Origin: Flammeovirgaceae bacterium
Lineage (GTDB): Bacteria > Bacteroidota > Bacteroidia > Cytophagales > Cyclobacteriaceae
Length of the DNA stretch: 35,065 bases
Direction of reading: 5' to 3'
NCBI GenBank assembly: GCA_021298015.1
Contig: JAJTGY010000040.1
Location: 1-35,065, forward strand
Positions 13,077 to 22,201 of this stretch are shown here, one piece after another. Position 1 is the stretch's first letter, and every line of letters starts with the position of its first letter. The notes under the pieces were generated by a model. It was not told the DNA's origin and did not search any database. It saw only the letters and a list, made by a program, of their open reading frames with translations. The position numbers were made by a program, and so were the translations under genes.

Positions 13077-13560
13077 ATCCCGCGTTCGAAACTTGTCAAC
13101 CCGCTACTTGAGCCTTTACAGGCATGGAATTGCGCTGATTATTTTCGGATTGGCCGCATCCTTTCTATGGGAGTCAATTGTAGAATTTGCCAGTGGCCAC
13201 TACCTCGCGTTCCTGACGCCAGCCTACTGGGGATACTTCCTGTATTTGTGGTATCGCGTGAATCGCAGTGTTTACCATGTTGAATTTGATGATGAGTTCT
13301 TGTATGTGAAGCTAAAGGCCAGCGACCTCATCATACCACTCGAGAATATTAAAGACGTCAACCTCGTGTCGCTGGGCGGAGTGTATCGGGTGGATTTGTA
13401 TTGTAAAGAGCTTATTGGAGACAAGTTTTACTTTAAGCCTTCACTGTTGTATCCGCTCAATCATAAAAAGAAGGAGGCCGTGGTCGACATACTATGGAAA
13501 AACATTAATCAGGCCAAACAAAAGCGCACCTTTGTCCCCCGAAATGCATTGCACAGTTAG
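13066..13560 (+). CDS. Two-helix membrane protein with a PH-like C-terminal domain, unknown function
   Basis: The 164-residue protein has two membrane helices (about residues 20-45, GIALIIFGLAASFLW, and 50-65). A cytoplasmic beta-rich part follows (VYHVEFDDEFLYVKLKASDLIIPLENIK cut by short turns). This segment resembles bacterial PH-like domains (DUF-type bPH) that mediate membrane-associated protein contacts. The last 50 residues are basic (NHKKKEA, KQKRT). Its stop overlaps the convergent gene's stop region by 4 bp. No enzyme motif is visible. Confidence 0.75.
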   Translation: MESKSRVRNLSTRYLSLYRHGIALIIFGLAASFLWESIVEFASGHYLAFLTPAYWGYFLYLWYRVNRSVYHVEFDDEFLYVKLKASDLIIPLENIKDVNLVSLGGVYRVDLYCKELIGDKFYFKPSLLYPLNHKKKEAVVDILWKNINQAKQKRTFVPRNALHS

Positions 13561-13982
13561 CCTTGGTACTTTCGCAGGTGGGGCAGCACCTTCGTGTCTG
13601 ACGATTCGGCACCGCCTACTTTCATGATGTCAGTTGGGGTTTGGCAAAAGGCAGCTTTGCCGTGGTAAACCACGATCGGGGGTTTCACCAGGTGGGGGAA
13701 ATGGGACAGCACGTCCAGACAGCCATTCATGGTGTAAGACTGGCCTTTCGCCTTTTCCCGGTAGTCGGGGTGCGATTGATCCAGCAAGGCATTCGGCTCC
13801 AGGTGGAGCAACGAAATGATCTCTTTCCAATACGTTGGCGAGAGCTTTTCGCGAACCAGATTCACCTCGTTGATATGGCTGCAAATGTCCAGTGCCAGTG
13901 CTTTGGTCTGCCGGCCAACGGATGTTTCCGGATTGTACAGGAGCAAAAGCTCATTGGGATGGAATTGCATCGGGGGCCGCAT
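13557..13982 (-). CDS. ArsC/glutaredoxin-fold protein lacking the catalytic cysteine
   Basis: The sequence fits the arsenate reductase (ArsC/Spx) family. ArsC proteins have NPxCSxSRxT near the N-terminus; here the equivalent is NPETSVGRQT, so the position of the catalytic Cys is Thr. Downstream, the paired signature xPIVVxxGKAxxxxxP is recognisable as PPIVVYHGKAAFCQTP, with the usual Arg absent. A cis-Pro-like loop and a C-terminal helix follow. It is therefore probably not a reductase; a redox-independent or regulatory role in Bacteroidota is likely. The start was set at ATG 13982 (an ATG at 13970 is also possible). It ends opposite the convergent neighbour. Confidence 0.72.
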   Translation of the reverse strand: MRPPMQFHPNELLLLYNPETSVGRQTKALALDICSHINEVNLVREKLSPTYWKEIISLLHLEPNALLDQSHPDYREKAKGQSYTMNGCLDVLSHFPHLVKPPIVVYHGKAAFCQTPTDIMKVGGAESSDTKVLPHLRKYQG

Positions 13983-14025
13983 TTTGTTGAATGAAGGTAA
14001 CCAATTCCCGGTTGGCAATCAAACC

Positions 14026-14385
14026 TTACTCGACCAACACCTCTTTGGCCAGTCCCATCGCATTAAATCGAATCGTTAACTGGCGAGCGGTATCGGCAGG
14101 TGAGGGGCAGCGCGCAGACGCATCCAGGTAGTAGGTGTAGAACTTTTGATTTCGCTTGTATAGCTCGTGTTGATCTGGTTTACCCAGCAGTTCAACGATT
14201 TGCATCTCACTTAATGCTTTCAATGATTCTGTCTGCCGCGCCAGCGCAGCCGCTGATGCAGCCCTGTCGCCCGCGCACCCGTTTTTGTCGGCCTGCCAGC
14301 GCTGGAGGTCAACTCCGTCAAGTTTAGGCAAAGGTTTTCCGCAGGCAATCAAAAAGAGCAGCAGCAACAAGGAGTAGGATTTCAT
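14026..14385 (-). CDS. Putative lipoprotein of unknown function
   Basis: The 119-residue protein begins MKSYSLLLLLFLIAC: Lys, a long leucine-rich core, then the lipobox LIAC with Cys at 15. The mature part has two more Cys (GCAGD and ARCPSP) that may form a disulfide. The sequence QIVELLGKPDQHELY and KFYTYYLD recalls SmpA/OmlA-like (BamE-type) small outer-membrane lipoproteins. That link is weak. A -7 element upstream fits expression as a single gene. Confidence 0.75.
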   Translation of the reverse strand: MKSYSLLLLLFLIACGKPLPKLDGVDLQRWQADKNGCAGDRAASAAALARQTESLKALSEMQIVELLGKPDQHELYKRNQKFYTYYLDASARCPSPADTARQLTIRFNAMGLAKEVLVE

Positions 14386-14408
14386 AGCCGGTGTGGTTTA
14401 CCTTGCGC

Positions 14409-14416
14409 CAAAATTA
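14409..14416 (-). promoter_or_regulatory. -7 element for the lipoprotein gene
   Basis: On the - strand the sequence TAATTTTG (plus 14409-14416) matches TAnnTTTG and is 23 bp upstream of ATG 14385. No good -33 element was seen. It lies in the 36-bp gap between this gene and the divergent gene at 14422. Confidence 0.45.
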
Positions 14417-14421
14417 GAAAC

Positions 14422-14856
14422 ATGATCTCGAAGATTTTCAAGGTAGTGTGGGTGTTTTCGTTATTCGCGGTGTTGGGCCTTTTCATGTATGCCTATGCCG
14501 GGTTGCCAGACCCCGTGGTCATCTTCGAGTCCGACTTGCCTATTCAAACATCACGCAACCTGCTGTTTTACGGGGCGTTGGTGGTCATTACGCTGGCCAA
14601 CTTCCTGGCATTTGCGAACGGTAACCTGCTTCGGCATCAGCCGGACGGCTTTAAATCGTGGTTGTACGGGCTCATGATTGTGTTGAACATATTCTTTGTA
14701 ATAGCCCTCAATTTCATCAGCCTCTACAACAGTGGCGAACGGTTTGACTACACACGATTGGGCATCATCATCTATGGCGTGTTGATTCTGGTGCTGGTGT
14801 GGGCGTTGGCGTGGCCGGTTCTGGCCATCGGCAGGCGATTTTTTGCTAAAAGCTAG
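14422..14856 (+). CDS. Four-helix membrane protein of unknown function
   Basis: The 144-residue protein has four hydrophobic segments at about residues 5-27, 50-68, 80-104 and 112-136. Polar connecting parts include one with LPDPVVIFESDLP after helix 1 and a basic C-terminus. The Pro-Asp-Pro after helix 1 and the short loops give no family. The start ATG 14422 is preceded by a TACCTTGC sequence similar to a -7 element. It may be a host-lineage orphan; no role is inferred. Confidence 0.75.
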   Translation: MISKIFKVVWVFSLFAVLGLFMYAYAGLPDPVVIFESDLPIQTSRNLLFYGALVVITLANFLAFANGNLLRHQPDGFKSWLYGLMIVLNIFFVIALNFISLYNSGERFDYTRLGIIIYGVLILVLVWALAWPVLAIGRRFFAKS

Positions 14857-15059
14857 TCTTGTTAAGCTGATATTTAACTATTTGATTATTTGTATGTTAG
14901 ATGTGCTCAATTACTGAAAAATTGTAAGACCCGCTCAACAACGAATCTTTCGGAGCACTTAATTATTGCCGTTCTTTCGTGTGCAATCCTGATTTTTTGG
15001 GCTGCTTCCGGCAACGGAATTTTTTCAACTTTGCGCACCTGTAAAAGAGGAGTTACTTC

Positions 15060-16946
15060 ATGGCGAAAGAAATCGAATACAATGAGTCGAGTATTAAGTC
15101 GCTCGATTGGCGCGAACACATCCGGCTGCGCCCCGGCATGTACATCGGCAAGTTGGGCGATGGCTCATCGAAAGACGATGGCATTTATGTGCTGGTAAAG
15201 GAAGTGATCGATAACTCCATTGATGAACACATGATGGGGTATGGCAAGGCGATCGATGTGAAAATTACCGAGTCGCGCGTGATGGTGCGCGATTACGGCC
15301 GGGGCATTCCCCTCGGTAAGGTGGTGGACGTGGTGTCCAAGATCAACACGGGGGCGAAGTACGACTCAAATGCCTTTCAGAAATCCGTAGGACTTAATGG
15401 TGTGGGTACCAAAGCAGTAAATGCCCTCTCCAACTTCTTTAAGGTGCAGGCGTTTCGCGAGGGTGCCACCAAACTCGCGGAGTTTAAGAAGGGGGTGCTC
15501 GTCAGCGATCCCAAACAGGGTAAATCCGCGGAGAAGAACGGTACGCTGGTGGAGTTCGAGCCGGACGACTCCATGTTCAAAGGCTACCGGTTTATTCCCG
15601 AGTATCTGGATGATTTGATGTGGAACTACGCATTTCTGAATGCGGGCCTCACCATCAATTACAATGGCCGTAAGTTCTACTCTAAAGATGGCTTGCTCGA
15701 TTTACTCAAACAGAAGAGTGATCCAGAAGAAATCCGATATCCGATCATCCACCTGAAGGGGGATGACATCGAAGTGGCGCTGACCCATGGTAACCAGTAT
15801 GGCGAGGAGTACTACTCGTTCGTCAACGGTCAAAACACCACCCAGGGTGGCACCCACCTGGCGGCCTTCCGCGAGGGGCTGGTGCGGGGTGTTCGCGATT
15901 ACTTCGCCAAAGACAAGAAAGATTTTGACGCGGCTGATATCCGGGCATCCGTGATTGCCGCCATTGCCGTGCGGGTGCAGGAGCCGGTGTTCGAGTCGCA
16001 GACCAAAACCAAGTTGGGGTCCGTGAACATGGCGCCCGATGGCCCTTCCGTTAAGAATTTCGTGGGCGATTTTGTGGCTAAGGAAATCGAAATTTTCCTG
16101 CATAAAAATCCGAAGGTGGCCGAGGAAATGCTCAAACGCATTCAGCAATCGGAGCGGGAACGAAAGGAAATAGCCGGCATTAAGAAACTGGCCAACGAGC
16201 GCGCCAAAAAAGCCAATCTGCATAACCGCAAGCTGCGCGACTGCCGCATTCATTTTGATGATGAGAAAACTATCAAGGGGCAGCAAACGATGGTCTTTAT
16301 TACGGAAGGTGACTCGGCCAGCGGCTCTATCACCAAATCGCGCGATGTAGAGATACAGGCGGTTTTCAGTTTGCGCGGTAAACCGTTAAACTCGTTTGGC
16401 CTTACCAAAAAGGTTGTGTATGAGAATGAGGAGTTTAACCTTCTCCAGCATGCGCTCAACATTGAAGATGGGCTGGAAGGGCTTCGGTACAACAAGGTGA
16501 TTATTGCCACCGATGCAGATGTGGACGGCATGCATATCCGGTTGTTGTTGATGACGTTTTTCCTGCAATTCTTCCCGGAGTTGGTGAAGGCAGGGCACGT
16601 TTACATTTTGGAAACTCCGCTGTTTCGCGTCCGCAACAAGAAGGAAACGATCTATTGTTATAGTGAAGACGAAAAGCGTAAGGCGGTAGACCGGTTAGGT
16701 TCCAAACCTGAGATTACCCGATTCAAAGGCCTGGGTGAGATTTCACCGGATGAGTTCGGTGCGTTTATTGGTGAGCAGATCCGTTTGCAACCCGTTACCA
16801 TTGATAAAGAAAAGCACCTGGCCAAAACGCTGGAGTTCTACATGGGAAAGAACACGCCTAATCGGCAGGAGTTCATTATCGACAACCTGCGGGTGGAACT
16901 GGATAAAATTGAAGTAACCGAAATAGAAGAAGCAGTGGCTGAATAA
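15060..16946 (+). CDS. parE: DNA topoisomerase IV subunit B (ParE)
   Basis: This is the ATP-binding subunit of the type IIA enzyme that decatenates daughter chromosomes. The 628-residue protein has the GHKL ATPase motifs VIDNSIDEH (N52), DYGRGIP (residues 78-84) and [12 protein letters not shown] (111-122). It then has the TOPRIM motifs ITEGDSASG (about 413-420) and ATDADVDG (about 483-491), and a late GLGE motif. The length fits ParE rather than the longer GyrB. The start ATG 15060 is preceded by AGAGGAG, a strong Shine-Dalgarno site that is uncommon in Bacteroidota. The next gene, parC, begins 27 bp downstream. A 203-bp gap before it has only a weak -7-like element. Confidence 0.95.
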   Translation: MAKEIEYNESSIKSLDWREHIRLRPGMYIGKLGDGSSKDDGIYVLVKEVIDNSIDEHMMGYGKAIDVKITESRVMVRDYGRGIPLGKVVDVVSKINTGAKYDSNAFQKSVGLNGVGTKAVNALSNFFKVQAFREGATKLAEFKKGVLVSDPKQGKSAEKNGTLVEFEPDDSMFKGYRFIPEYLDDLMWNYAFLNAGLTINYNGRKFYSKDGLLDLLKQKSDPEEIRYPIIHLKGDDIEVALTHGNQYGEEYYSFVNGQNTTQGGTHLAAFREGLVRGVRDYFAKDKKDFDAADIRASVIAAIAVRVQEPVFESQTKTKLGSVNMAPDGPSVKNFVGDFVAKEIEIFLHKNPKVAEEMLKRIQQSERERKEIAGIKKLANERAKKANLHNRKLRDCRIHFDDEKTIKGQQTMVFITEGDSASGSITKSRDVEIQAVFSLRGKPLNSFGLTKKVVYENEEFNLLQHALNIEDGLEGLRYNKVIIATDADVDGMHIRLLLMTFFLQFFPELVKAGHVYILETPLFRVRNKKETIYCYSEDEKRKAVDRLGSKPEITRFKGLGEISPDEFGAFIGEQIRLQPVTIDKEKHLAKTLEFYMGKNTPNRQEFIIDNLRVELDKIEVTEIEEAVAE

Positions 16947-16973
16947 GCCGAAACAATGTATTGCGTTTGATTC

Positions 16974-19802
16974 ATGAGTAAGAAGAACAACAAGCCCGAA
17001 CCTTCATCCAAACCTAAGGAGGTAATGCATACCATACCGTTGGATGGCTTGTACAAAGACTGGTTTCTGGATTATGCCTCCTATGTGATTCTGGAGCGGG
17101 CGGTGCCACGCATTGAAGATGGACTGAAGCCGGTGCAAAGGCGAATCATGCATTCCCTGAAGGAGGTGGATGATGGTCGGTTCAACAAGGTGGCGAACAT
17201 TATCGGTCATGCCATGCAGTATCACCCCCATGGCGATGCGGCCATCGGGGAGGCCATCGTTAATATCGGGCAAAAGGATTTGTTGTTTGATACCCAGGGG
17301 AACTGGGGCGATGTGCGCACGGGCGATGGCGCAGCTGCGCCCCGCTACATCGAAGTACGCTTGTCCAAATTTGCGTTGGATGTGGTGTACAATCCACAAA
17401 CTACGGAGTGGCAGCTTTCCTACGATGGTCGCAAGAAAGAGCCGGTTACGCTGCCGGTAAAGTTCCCGCTGTTGCTGGCCCAGGGTGTCGATGGCATTGC
17501 GGTTGGGCTATCCACGAAAATTCTGCCGCACAACTTCGTTGAACTGGTTAAGGCATCCATCGATGTTTTGAAAGGGAAGAACCCGAAAATCTATCCGGAT
17601 TTCCCCACGGGCGGCATTGCTGATTTTTCGGAGTACGACCAGGGCTACCGCGGGGGGCGCGTCAAAGTGCGTGCCCGCATCGACATCGTGGATAAGAAAA
17701 CACTCGCCATCCGCGAAATTCCGTTCGGCACCACCACCACCTCGCTGATGGAGTCGATTGTGAAGGCGAGCGAGAAGGGGAAGATTAAGGTTCGCCAGGT
17801 GGTTGATAACACCGCGCGCGATGTGGAGATCGTCATTCACTTGCAAAGCGGATTGTCACCCGAAATTGCCATGGATGCGCTGTATGCGTTCACCGATTGT
17901 GAGGTGTCCATTTCGCCCAATGCCTGCGTGATTGTGGATGACAAGCCACAGTTCATGAAGGTGAATGAGATCCTGAAAATCAACACCGAGCAAACCCGCG
18001 AGTTGCTGAAGCGTGAACTGGAGATCCGGAAGGGCGAATTGATGGAGAAGATTCTCTTCTCCTCGCTGGAAAAGATATTCATTGAGAAGCGCATCTACCG
18101 CGGCATTGAGGAAGTGGACACGTACGAGAAAGTGATTTCCACGATCGACAAAGGCCTGCAGCCCTATAAGAAGCAGTTCTACCGCGAGATCACCCGCGAT
18201 GATATTCTGCGGTTGATGGAAATCCGGATTAAGCGAATTTCAAAATACGATTCCTTCAAAGCGGATGAAGCCCTGCGGGATCTTGAAAAAGAGCTGAAGG
18301 AAACACTTCATCACCTCAAGCATCTGACCGATTACGCCATTGCCTACTACCAAAACCTGCTTGATAAATACGGGAAAGGGCGTGAGCGAAGAACCGAAAT
18401 CAAGAGCTTCCAGTCGGTAACGGCTGTTGAAGTGATTGCCAACAACCAGAAACTGTACGTGAACCGGGCTGATGGTTTTGTCGGTTGGGGGTTGCGAAAA
18501 GACGAGTTTATTATCGAGTGCTCGGAGTTGGATGATATCATCGTCATTCGCAGAGATGGCAAAGCGCTCGTCAGCAGAATCGGGGAGAAGAAGTTCATGG
18601 GGAAAGACATTTTGCATGTGGGCGTTTGGAAAAAGGGCGATGAGCGAATGGTGTACAACATGATGTACAGCGATGGCAAGAGCGGGAAAACGTTTGCCAA
18701 ACGGTTTGCTATGCCGGCCGTTATTCGCGACAAGGAATACGCGCTCGATCAGGACACCCCCAACAGCAAGGTGCAGTACCTCAGCGCCAATCCCAATGGA
18801 GAGGCCGAAATCGTGGAGGTTAAGCTGAGCCAGAGCAGTACCGCGCGCAAAAAGATTTTTGATTTTGATTTTTCAGAGCAGGAAATCAAAGGGCGGGGCG
18901 CACGAGGTAATGTGGTCACGAAATACCCGGTGCGTAAGGTTGACTTCAAGGAAGGCAAGGGCTCAACACTGAGCGGGCTGGAACTCTGGTTTGATGAAGC
19001 CAGCGGTCGCCTCAATAAGGACAAGCGCGGTCGGCACGTGGGCAAGTTTGACGGTGACGATCAGATTATTGCGATCACCACCAGTGGTAATTATAAGATC
19101 ACCAATTACGAACTGACCAACCGGTATGAGCCCGAGAAGACGATTTTGATTGAGAAATTCAATCCCAAAAAGGTGATCTCGGCTGTGTATTGGGATGGAG
19201 AGAGCAAGCAGCACTTTGTGAAGCGCTTCCAGGTGGAGACCAACTCGACAGACAAGGAGTTCAATTTCATCTCCGAAGGCATTGGGTCGCGGCTGGAGTT
19301 TGTCGCCACGTCTGATAACCCGGAAGTAGAGGTGGAGGTGGTGAAAGGCAAAGGCAAGGAGAAGGAGATCGAAGTGGTAAACCTGGAGGATGTTATTGAT
19401 GTGAAGGGATGGAAAGCGATGGGCAACCGGCTGAGTCAGCACAAGGTAACCAAGGTGCGTCTGGTGGAAGAGCCGGAAGACACAGGCCTCGAAGGCGATG
19501 ACGAAGAAGCTGAGCTGGCGACCGGAACCGGAAAGGGTGCCGAGTCGCCAAAAAAAAAACCAGCCTACGAAGAAGAACCGGTCGTTGACGAAGACGGCCA
19601 AACAACCCTCTTCGGTGAAGGCCGGCCCGAAAAGCAAAGCGGCCCGCTCGTCAACGGCAAACCGCCCAAGCCCAAAGCCGGTAAAAGGGAAGAAGGTGAG
19701 CAGGCCGACCTCTTCGGGCAAGGCACGAAAAAAGAAGTAGGTGGCAATGAGAAACCGCCCCAGACGTTTAGCGCTGGCGACTCCATTGAACTGGATTTGT
19801 GA
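16974..19802 (+). CDS. parC: DNA topoisomerase IV subunit A (ParC)
   Basis: ParC cuts and reseals DNA and, with ParE, unlinks chromosomes. The 942-residue protein has the winged-helix/breakage domain with KPVQRRIMHS and the catalytic Tyr125 in AAPRYIEVRL. A coiled coil and gate region follow, then a beta-pinwheel-like C-terminal domain. The last 80 residues are low-complexity and charged, with two QxxLF motifs (QTTLF at 876-880, QADLF at 910-914) that resemble sliding-clamp binding sites. A run of ten A bases sits in the codons near 19549-19558 (KKK). Length and adjacency to parE support ParC rather than GyrA. Confidence 0.95.
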   Translation: MSKKNNKPEPSSKPKEVMHTIPLDGLYKDWFLDYASYVILERAVPRIEDGLKPVQRRIMHSLKEVDDGRFNKVANIIGHAMQYHPHGDAAIGEAIVNIGQKDLLFDTQGNWGDVRTGDGAAAPRYIEVRLSKFALDVVYNPQTTEWQLSYDGRKKEPVTLPVKFPLLLAQGVDGIAVGLSTKILPHNFVELVKASIDVLKGKNPKIYPDFPTGGIADFSEYDQGYRGGRVKVRARIDIVDKKTLAIREIPFGTTTTSLMESIVKASEKGKIKVRQVVDNTARDVEIVIHLQSGLSPEIAMDALYAFTDCEVSISPNACVIVDDKPQFMKVNEILKINTEQTRELLKRELEIRKGELMEKILFSSLEKIFIEKRIYRGIEEVDTYEKVISTIDKGLQPYKKQFYREITRDDILRLMEIRIKRISKYDSFKADEALRDLEKELKETLHHLKHLTDYAIAYYQNLLDKYGKGRERRTEIKSFQSVTAVEVIANNQKLYVNRADGFVGWGLRKDEFIIECSELDDIIVIRRDGKALVSRIGEKKFMGKDILHVGVWKKGDERMVYNMMYSDGKSGKTFAKRFAMPAVIRDKEYALDQDTPNSKVQYLSANPNGEAEIVEVKLSQSSTARKKIFDFDFSEQEIKGRGARGNVVTKYPVRKVDFKEGKGSTLSGLELWFDEASGRLNKDKRGRHVGKFDGDDQIIAITTSGNYKITNYELTNRYEPEKTILIEKFNPKKVISAVYWDGESKQHFVKRFQVETNSTDKEFNFISEGIGSRLEFVATSDNPEVEVEVVKGKGKEKEIEVVNLEDVIDVKGWKAMGNRLSQHKVTKVRLVEEPEDTGLEGDDEEAELATGTGKGAESPKKKPAYEEEPVVDEDGQTTLFGEGRPEKQSGPLVNGKPPKPKAGKREEGEQADLFGQGTKKEVGGNEKPPQTFSAGDSIELDL

Positions 19803-19875
19803 GGCAGTTTCGTCTGGCGAAGTTGTTGAACACCCGGCATCTGCCTTCCGTTAAACCTGTCGATTGTCGTTGTTT

Positions 19876-19919
19876 CACTTCACTCATGAAGTGGAGTGCA
19901 CGACAGAATCATACTTTTG
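19876..19919 (+). promoter_or_regulatory. Palindrome and -7 element upstream of the TonB receptor
   Basis: The -7 element TACTTTTG lies at 19912-19919, 25 bp before the ATG at 19945. Upstream is an inverted repeat, CACTTCACT (19876-19884), 5 nt, AGTGGAGTG (19890-19898), with one mismatched pair. The right arm covers the -33 position, so a regulator bound here would affect this promoter. No T-run follows, so it does not look like a terminator. Confidence 0.5.
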
Positions 19920-19944
19920 CATGTGTAAAGTTTTACTTAGTTCG

Positions 19945-21768
19945 ATGACTAGAAGTTATCTGTTACTGATCTTGTTCGTTCTTGTGCAGCTTCAGGCATT
20001 GGCGCAGCCATCGGACACTGTTCGCCAGCTCCGCGAAGTACAGGTGCAGGCCAACCGGATTCAGCCCGGTTTTAATGAGTTCTCGGCTAGCCTAATTGTC
20101 ATTAACCGACCCGATATCGAGCAATCTCCCGGCTTGAGCGTGGCAGATCTTTTACACTATTACGCGGGGGTGGACATTCGAAATCGCGGGGCCAACGGGG
20201 TTCAGGCTGATGCGGGAATTCGCGGCAGCACCTTTGATCAGGTGTTAATTCTGGTCAACGGCATTAAAATCAGTGACCCTCAGACGGGCCACCATTCGCT
20301 TAACCTACCCGTGGACATGGAGAGTATCGAGCGTATTGAAGTGCTGAAAGGGCCTGCTGGGCGTGTATTTGGGCAGAACGCTTTTGCAGGTGCCATTAAT
20401 ATCATTACCCGAAAGGTTGATCACGACTATATGCGCGTGCAGGCGCTGGCCGGGGATTATGGATTGGGCGGTGTCAGGTTGTCTGCGGGTATGGTTGAGG
20501 GCACAGCCGCCCATCATTTTTCTGTCAGCCGCGATGTTTCAGACGGCTATCGCTACAATACAGATTATGAAATGACCAACTTATTCTATGAATCACGAAT
20601 TGGAACTGCGCGCGGGGAATGGAATATTTTGGGCGGATGGTCTGCGCGTGAATTTGGTGCGAATGGCTTCTATGCCACCCCGGCTGCGACCGAGCAATAT
20701 GAAGAGGTACAAACGAGTTTGGTGGCGGTCAGCTACCGGATAAAGCCGGTTACGAACTGGCTACTGCAGCACCGGGTGTACTGGCGCAGAAATCAGGATA
20801 TGTACCTGTTTGTGCGTAATAATCCACCGCTTTATCGGAATATGCATGTGAACAACGTTGTTGGATATGAGCAAAATGCCACCTATACGAGTGCCTTAGG
20901 CACCACGGGGCTTGGTGTGGATGTTAATCACGTACGACTGACCAGCAATAATCTGGGCGATCATGAGCGTACAGTGGCCACGCTGTTTGCAGAACATCGT
21001 TTTGAGTTCATGCGTGAACGATTGGATTTGACACCCGGTGTTCAGCTCAATTACTACTCCGATTTCGGTTGGAATGCATTTCCCGGAATTGATGCCGGGT
21101 ACCGGTTGGCGAAGCATTGGCGTGTGTTCGGCAACTGGGGATACACCTATCGCGTGCCCACGTATACCAATCTATATTACAACGACCCGGCCAACATCGG
21201 CAACCCGAACTTGGTGCCGGAATACGCAGTCACGTACGAAGCAGGTGTCAAGCTTTTGTCGGTCGCGGGCCTGTCCGGACAGGCGTCCTATTTTTCCCGG
21301 CAGGGCAACTCGATTATTGATTATGTGAAAGATCAGCCCACTGATCCGTGGCGGGCTGAGAATCTTTTGCAAGTTGATATGCGCGGTGTGGACCTGAATC
21401 TTTCCTGGTCGCCCGCAAAGTCGTTTATCAAAAAACTTGATGTGGGATATACGCATATTATGTCTGCAAAAGACCAGGAGGCTGCCCTTTCCAAGTATGC
21501 TCTTGACAACCTGACGCATCAGTATGTGGCCAATCTGCTCATGTGTTATGTACCCCATCTGTTTCATTCGGTCAACTACCGGTATGCAGATCGAGTTGAT
21601 CAGGCCACTTACGCCATTGTTGACACGCGGGTGATGTGGCAAACTAAAAAATGGATGATATATATTGATGTTACTAACATTTTTGACCAGCAGTACACCG
21701 AGACTAATCTGGTGACGCTACCGGGGCGTTGGGTTAGGGGAGGCTTCTCACGGACTTTCGGGAAATGA
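19945..21768 (+). CDS. TonB-dependent outer-membrane receptor (BtuB-like)
   Basis: The 607-residue protein starts with a signal peptide MTRSYLLLILFVLVQLQALAQ cut after Ala-Gln; the start was set at 19945 because the longer frame has no membrane-targeting head. The plug follows (about residues 30-150) with DLLHYYAGVDIRNRG, GIRGSTFDQVLILVNGIKI, DPQTGHHSLNLPVDM and IERIEVLKGPAGRVFG. The rest is a 22-strand-type barrel with alternating aromatic residues. It imports a ligand using TonB energy; the plug resembles cobalamin-type (BtuB-like) receptors in Bacteroidota, but the substrate cannot be told. No riboswitch was seen in the short gap upstream. Confidence 0.88.
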   Translation: MTRSYLLLILFVLVQLQALAQPSDTVRQLREVQVQANRIQPGFNEFSASLIVINRPDIEQSPGLSVADLLHYYAGVDIRNRGANGVQADAGIRGSTFDQVLILVNGIKISDPQTGHHSLNLPVDMESIERIEVLKGPAGRVFGQNAFAGAINIITRKVDHDYMRVQALAGDYGLGGVRLSAGMVEGTAAHHFSVSRDVSDGYRYNTDYEMTNLFYESRIGTARGEWNILGGWSAREFGANGFYATPAATEQYEEVQTSLVAVSYRIKPVTNWLLQHRVYWRRNQDMYLFVRNNPPLYRNMHVNNVVGYEQNATYTSALGTTGLGVDVNHVRLTSNNLGDHERTVATLFAEHRFEFMRERLDLTPGVQLNYYSDFGWNAFPGIDAGYRLAKHWRVFGNWGYTYRVPTYTNLYYNDPANIGNPNLVPEYAVTYEAGVKLLSVAGLSGQASYFSRQGNSIIDYVKDQPTDPWRAENLLQVDMRGVDLNLSWSPAKSFIKKLDVGYTHIMSAKDQEAALSKYALDNLTHQYVANLLMCYVPHLFHSVNYRYADRVDQATYAIVDTRVMWQTKKWMIYIDVTNIFDQQYTETNLVTLPGRWVRGGFSRTFGK

Positions 21769-21825
21769 CAGCAACGTCAGTGATAGATATAGTCGCATTC
21801 ACGATCTTTCTGAAGCAGTCGCGGG

Positions 21826-22152
21826 TTATATCTGGAAGTACAGGTGATAGTGATTTTGGCATCTCGGATTGAATGGTGCCTGACAGGCCGGGCATTGATG
21901 GCCCGAATTCAAATACTGCGCAATAGAAAGCTCGGTGTTGCAGGCGCCACATAGTATCGCCAGTGTATCAAACTCGTGCTTCGGCCATGTTTGTACTGGA
22001 TGGTCGGCTGCTTCGGTATGGCATTCGAAACAAGGGTAGTATTCACGACAGCATTTAAACTTAATCGCAATGATGTCTGCGGGCGAGTGATAATGTTCAC
22101 AGCGCGTCTGCTCATCGATTACTTTACCGTGCACAACGATGCGTGCTGTCAT
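21826..22152 (-). CDS. CHY zinc-finger protein
   Basis: The 108-residue protein (ATG 22152) carries the CHY-type pattern: DEQTRCEHYHSPADI, KCCREYYPCFECH, AILCGACNTELSI and HQCPACQAPFNPRC. These provide about nine Cys and three His for three zinc ions. The longer frame upstream has no support. The family is widespread and poorly defined in bacteria; a zinc-handling or E3-like function is known only for eukaryotic relatives. Its 5' end lies 49 bp from the OmpA-family start, in a divergent arrangement. Confidence 0.85.
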   Translation of the reverse strand: MTARIVVHGKVIDEQTRCEHYHSPADIIAIKFKCCREYYPCFECHTEAADHPVQTWPKHEFDTLAILCGACNTELSIAQYLNSGHQCPACQAPFNPRCQNHYHLYFQI

Positions 22153-22161
22153 CAGACTTGA

Positions 22162-22197
22162 TTTTGTCTGGGTAAAGGTACCAAAGTGGTATCTTTG
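22162..22197 (+). promoter_or_regulatory. Promoter for the OmpA-family gene
   Basis: TATCTTTG (22190-22197) matches the -7 element TAnnTTTG, and TTTTG (22162-22166) lies 23 bp upstream. Only four bases separate the -7 element from ATG 22202, which suggests a leaderless or nearly leaderless mRNA. Confidence 0.6.
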
Positions 22198-22201
22198 CTG
22201 C

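Noticed and set aside
18963-19721. 252-residue - strand open frame opposite parC
   Set aside because: It lies entirely across the conserved ParC C-terminal domain and shows no motif of its own; GC-rich antisense frames of this kind are common.
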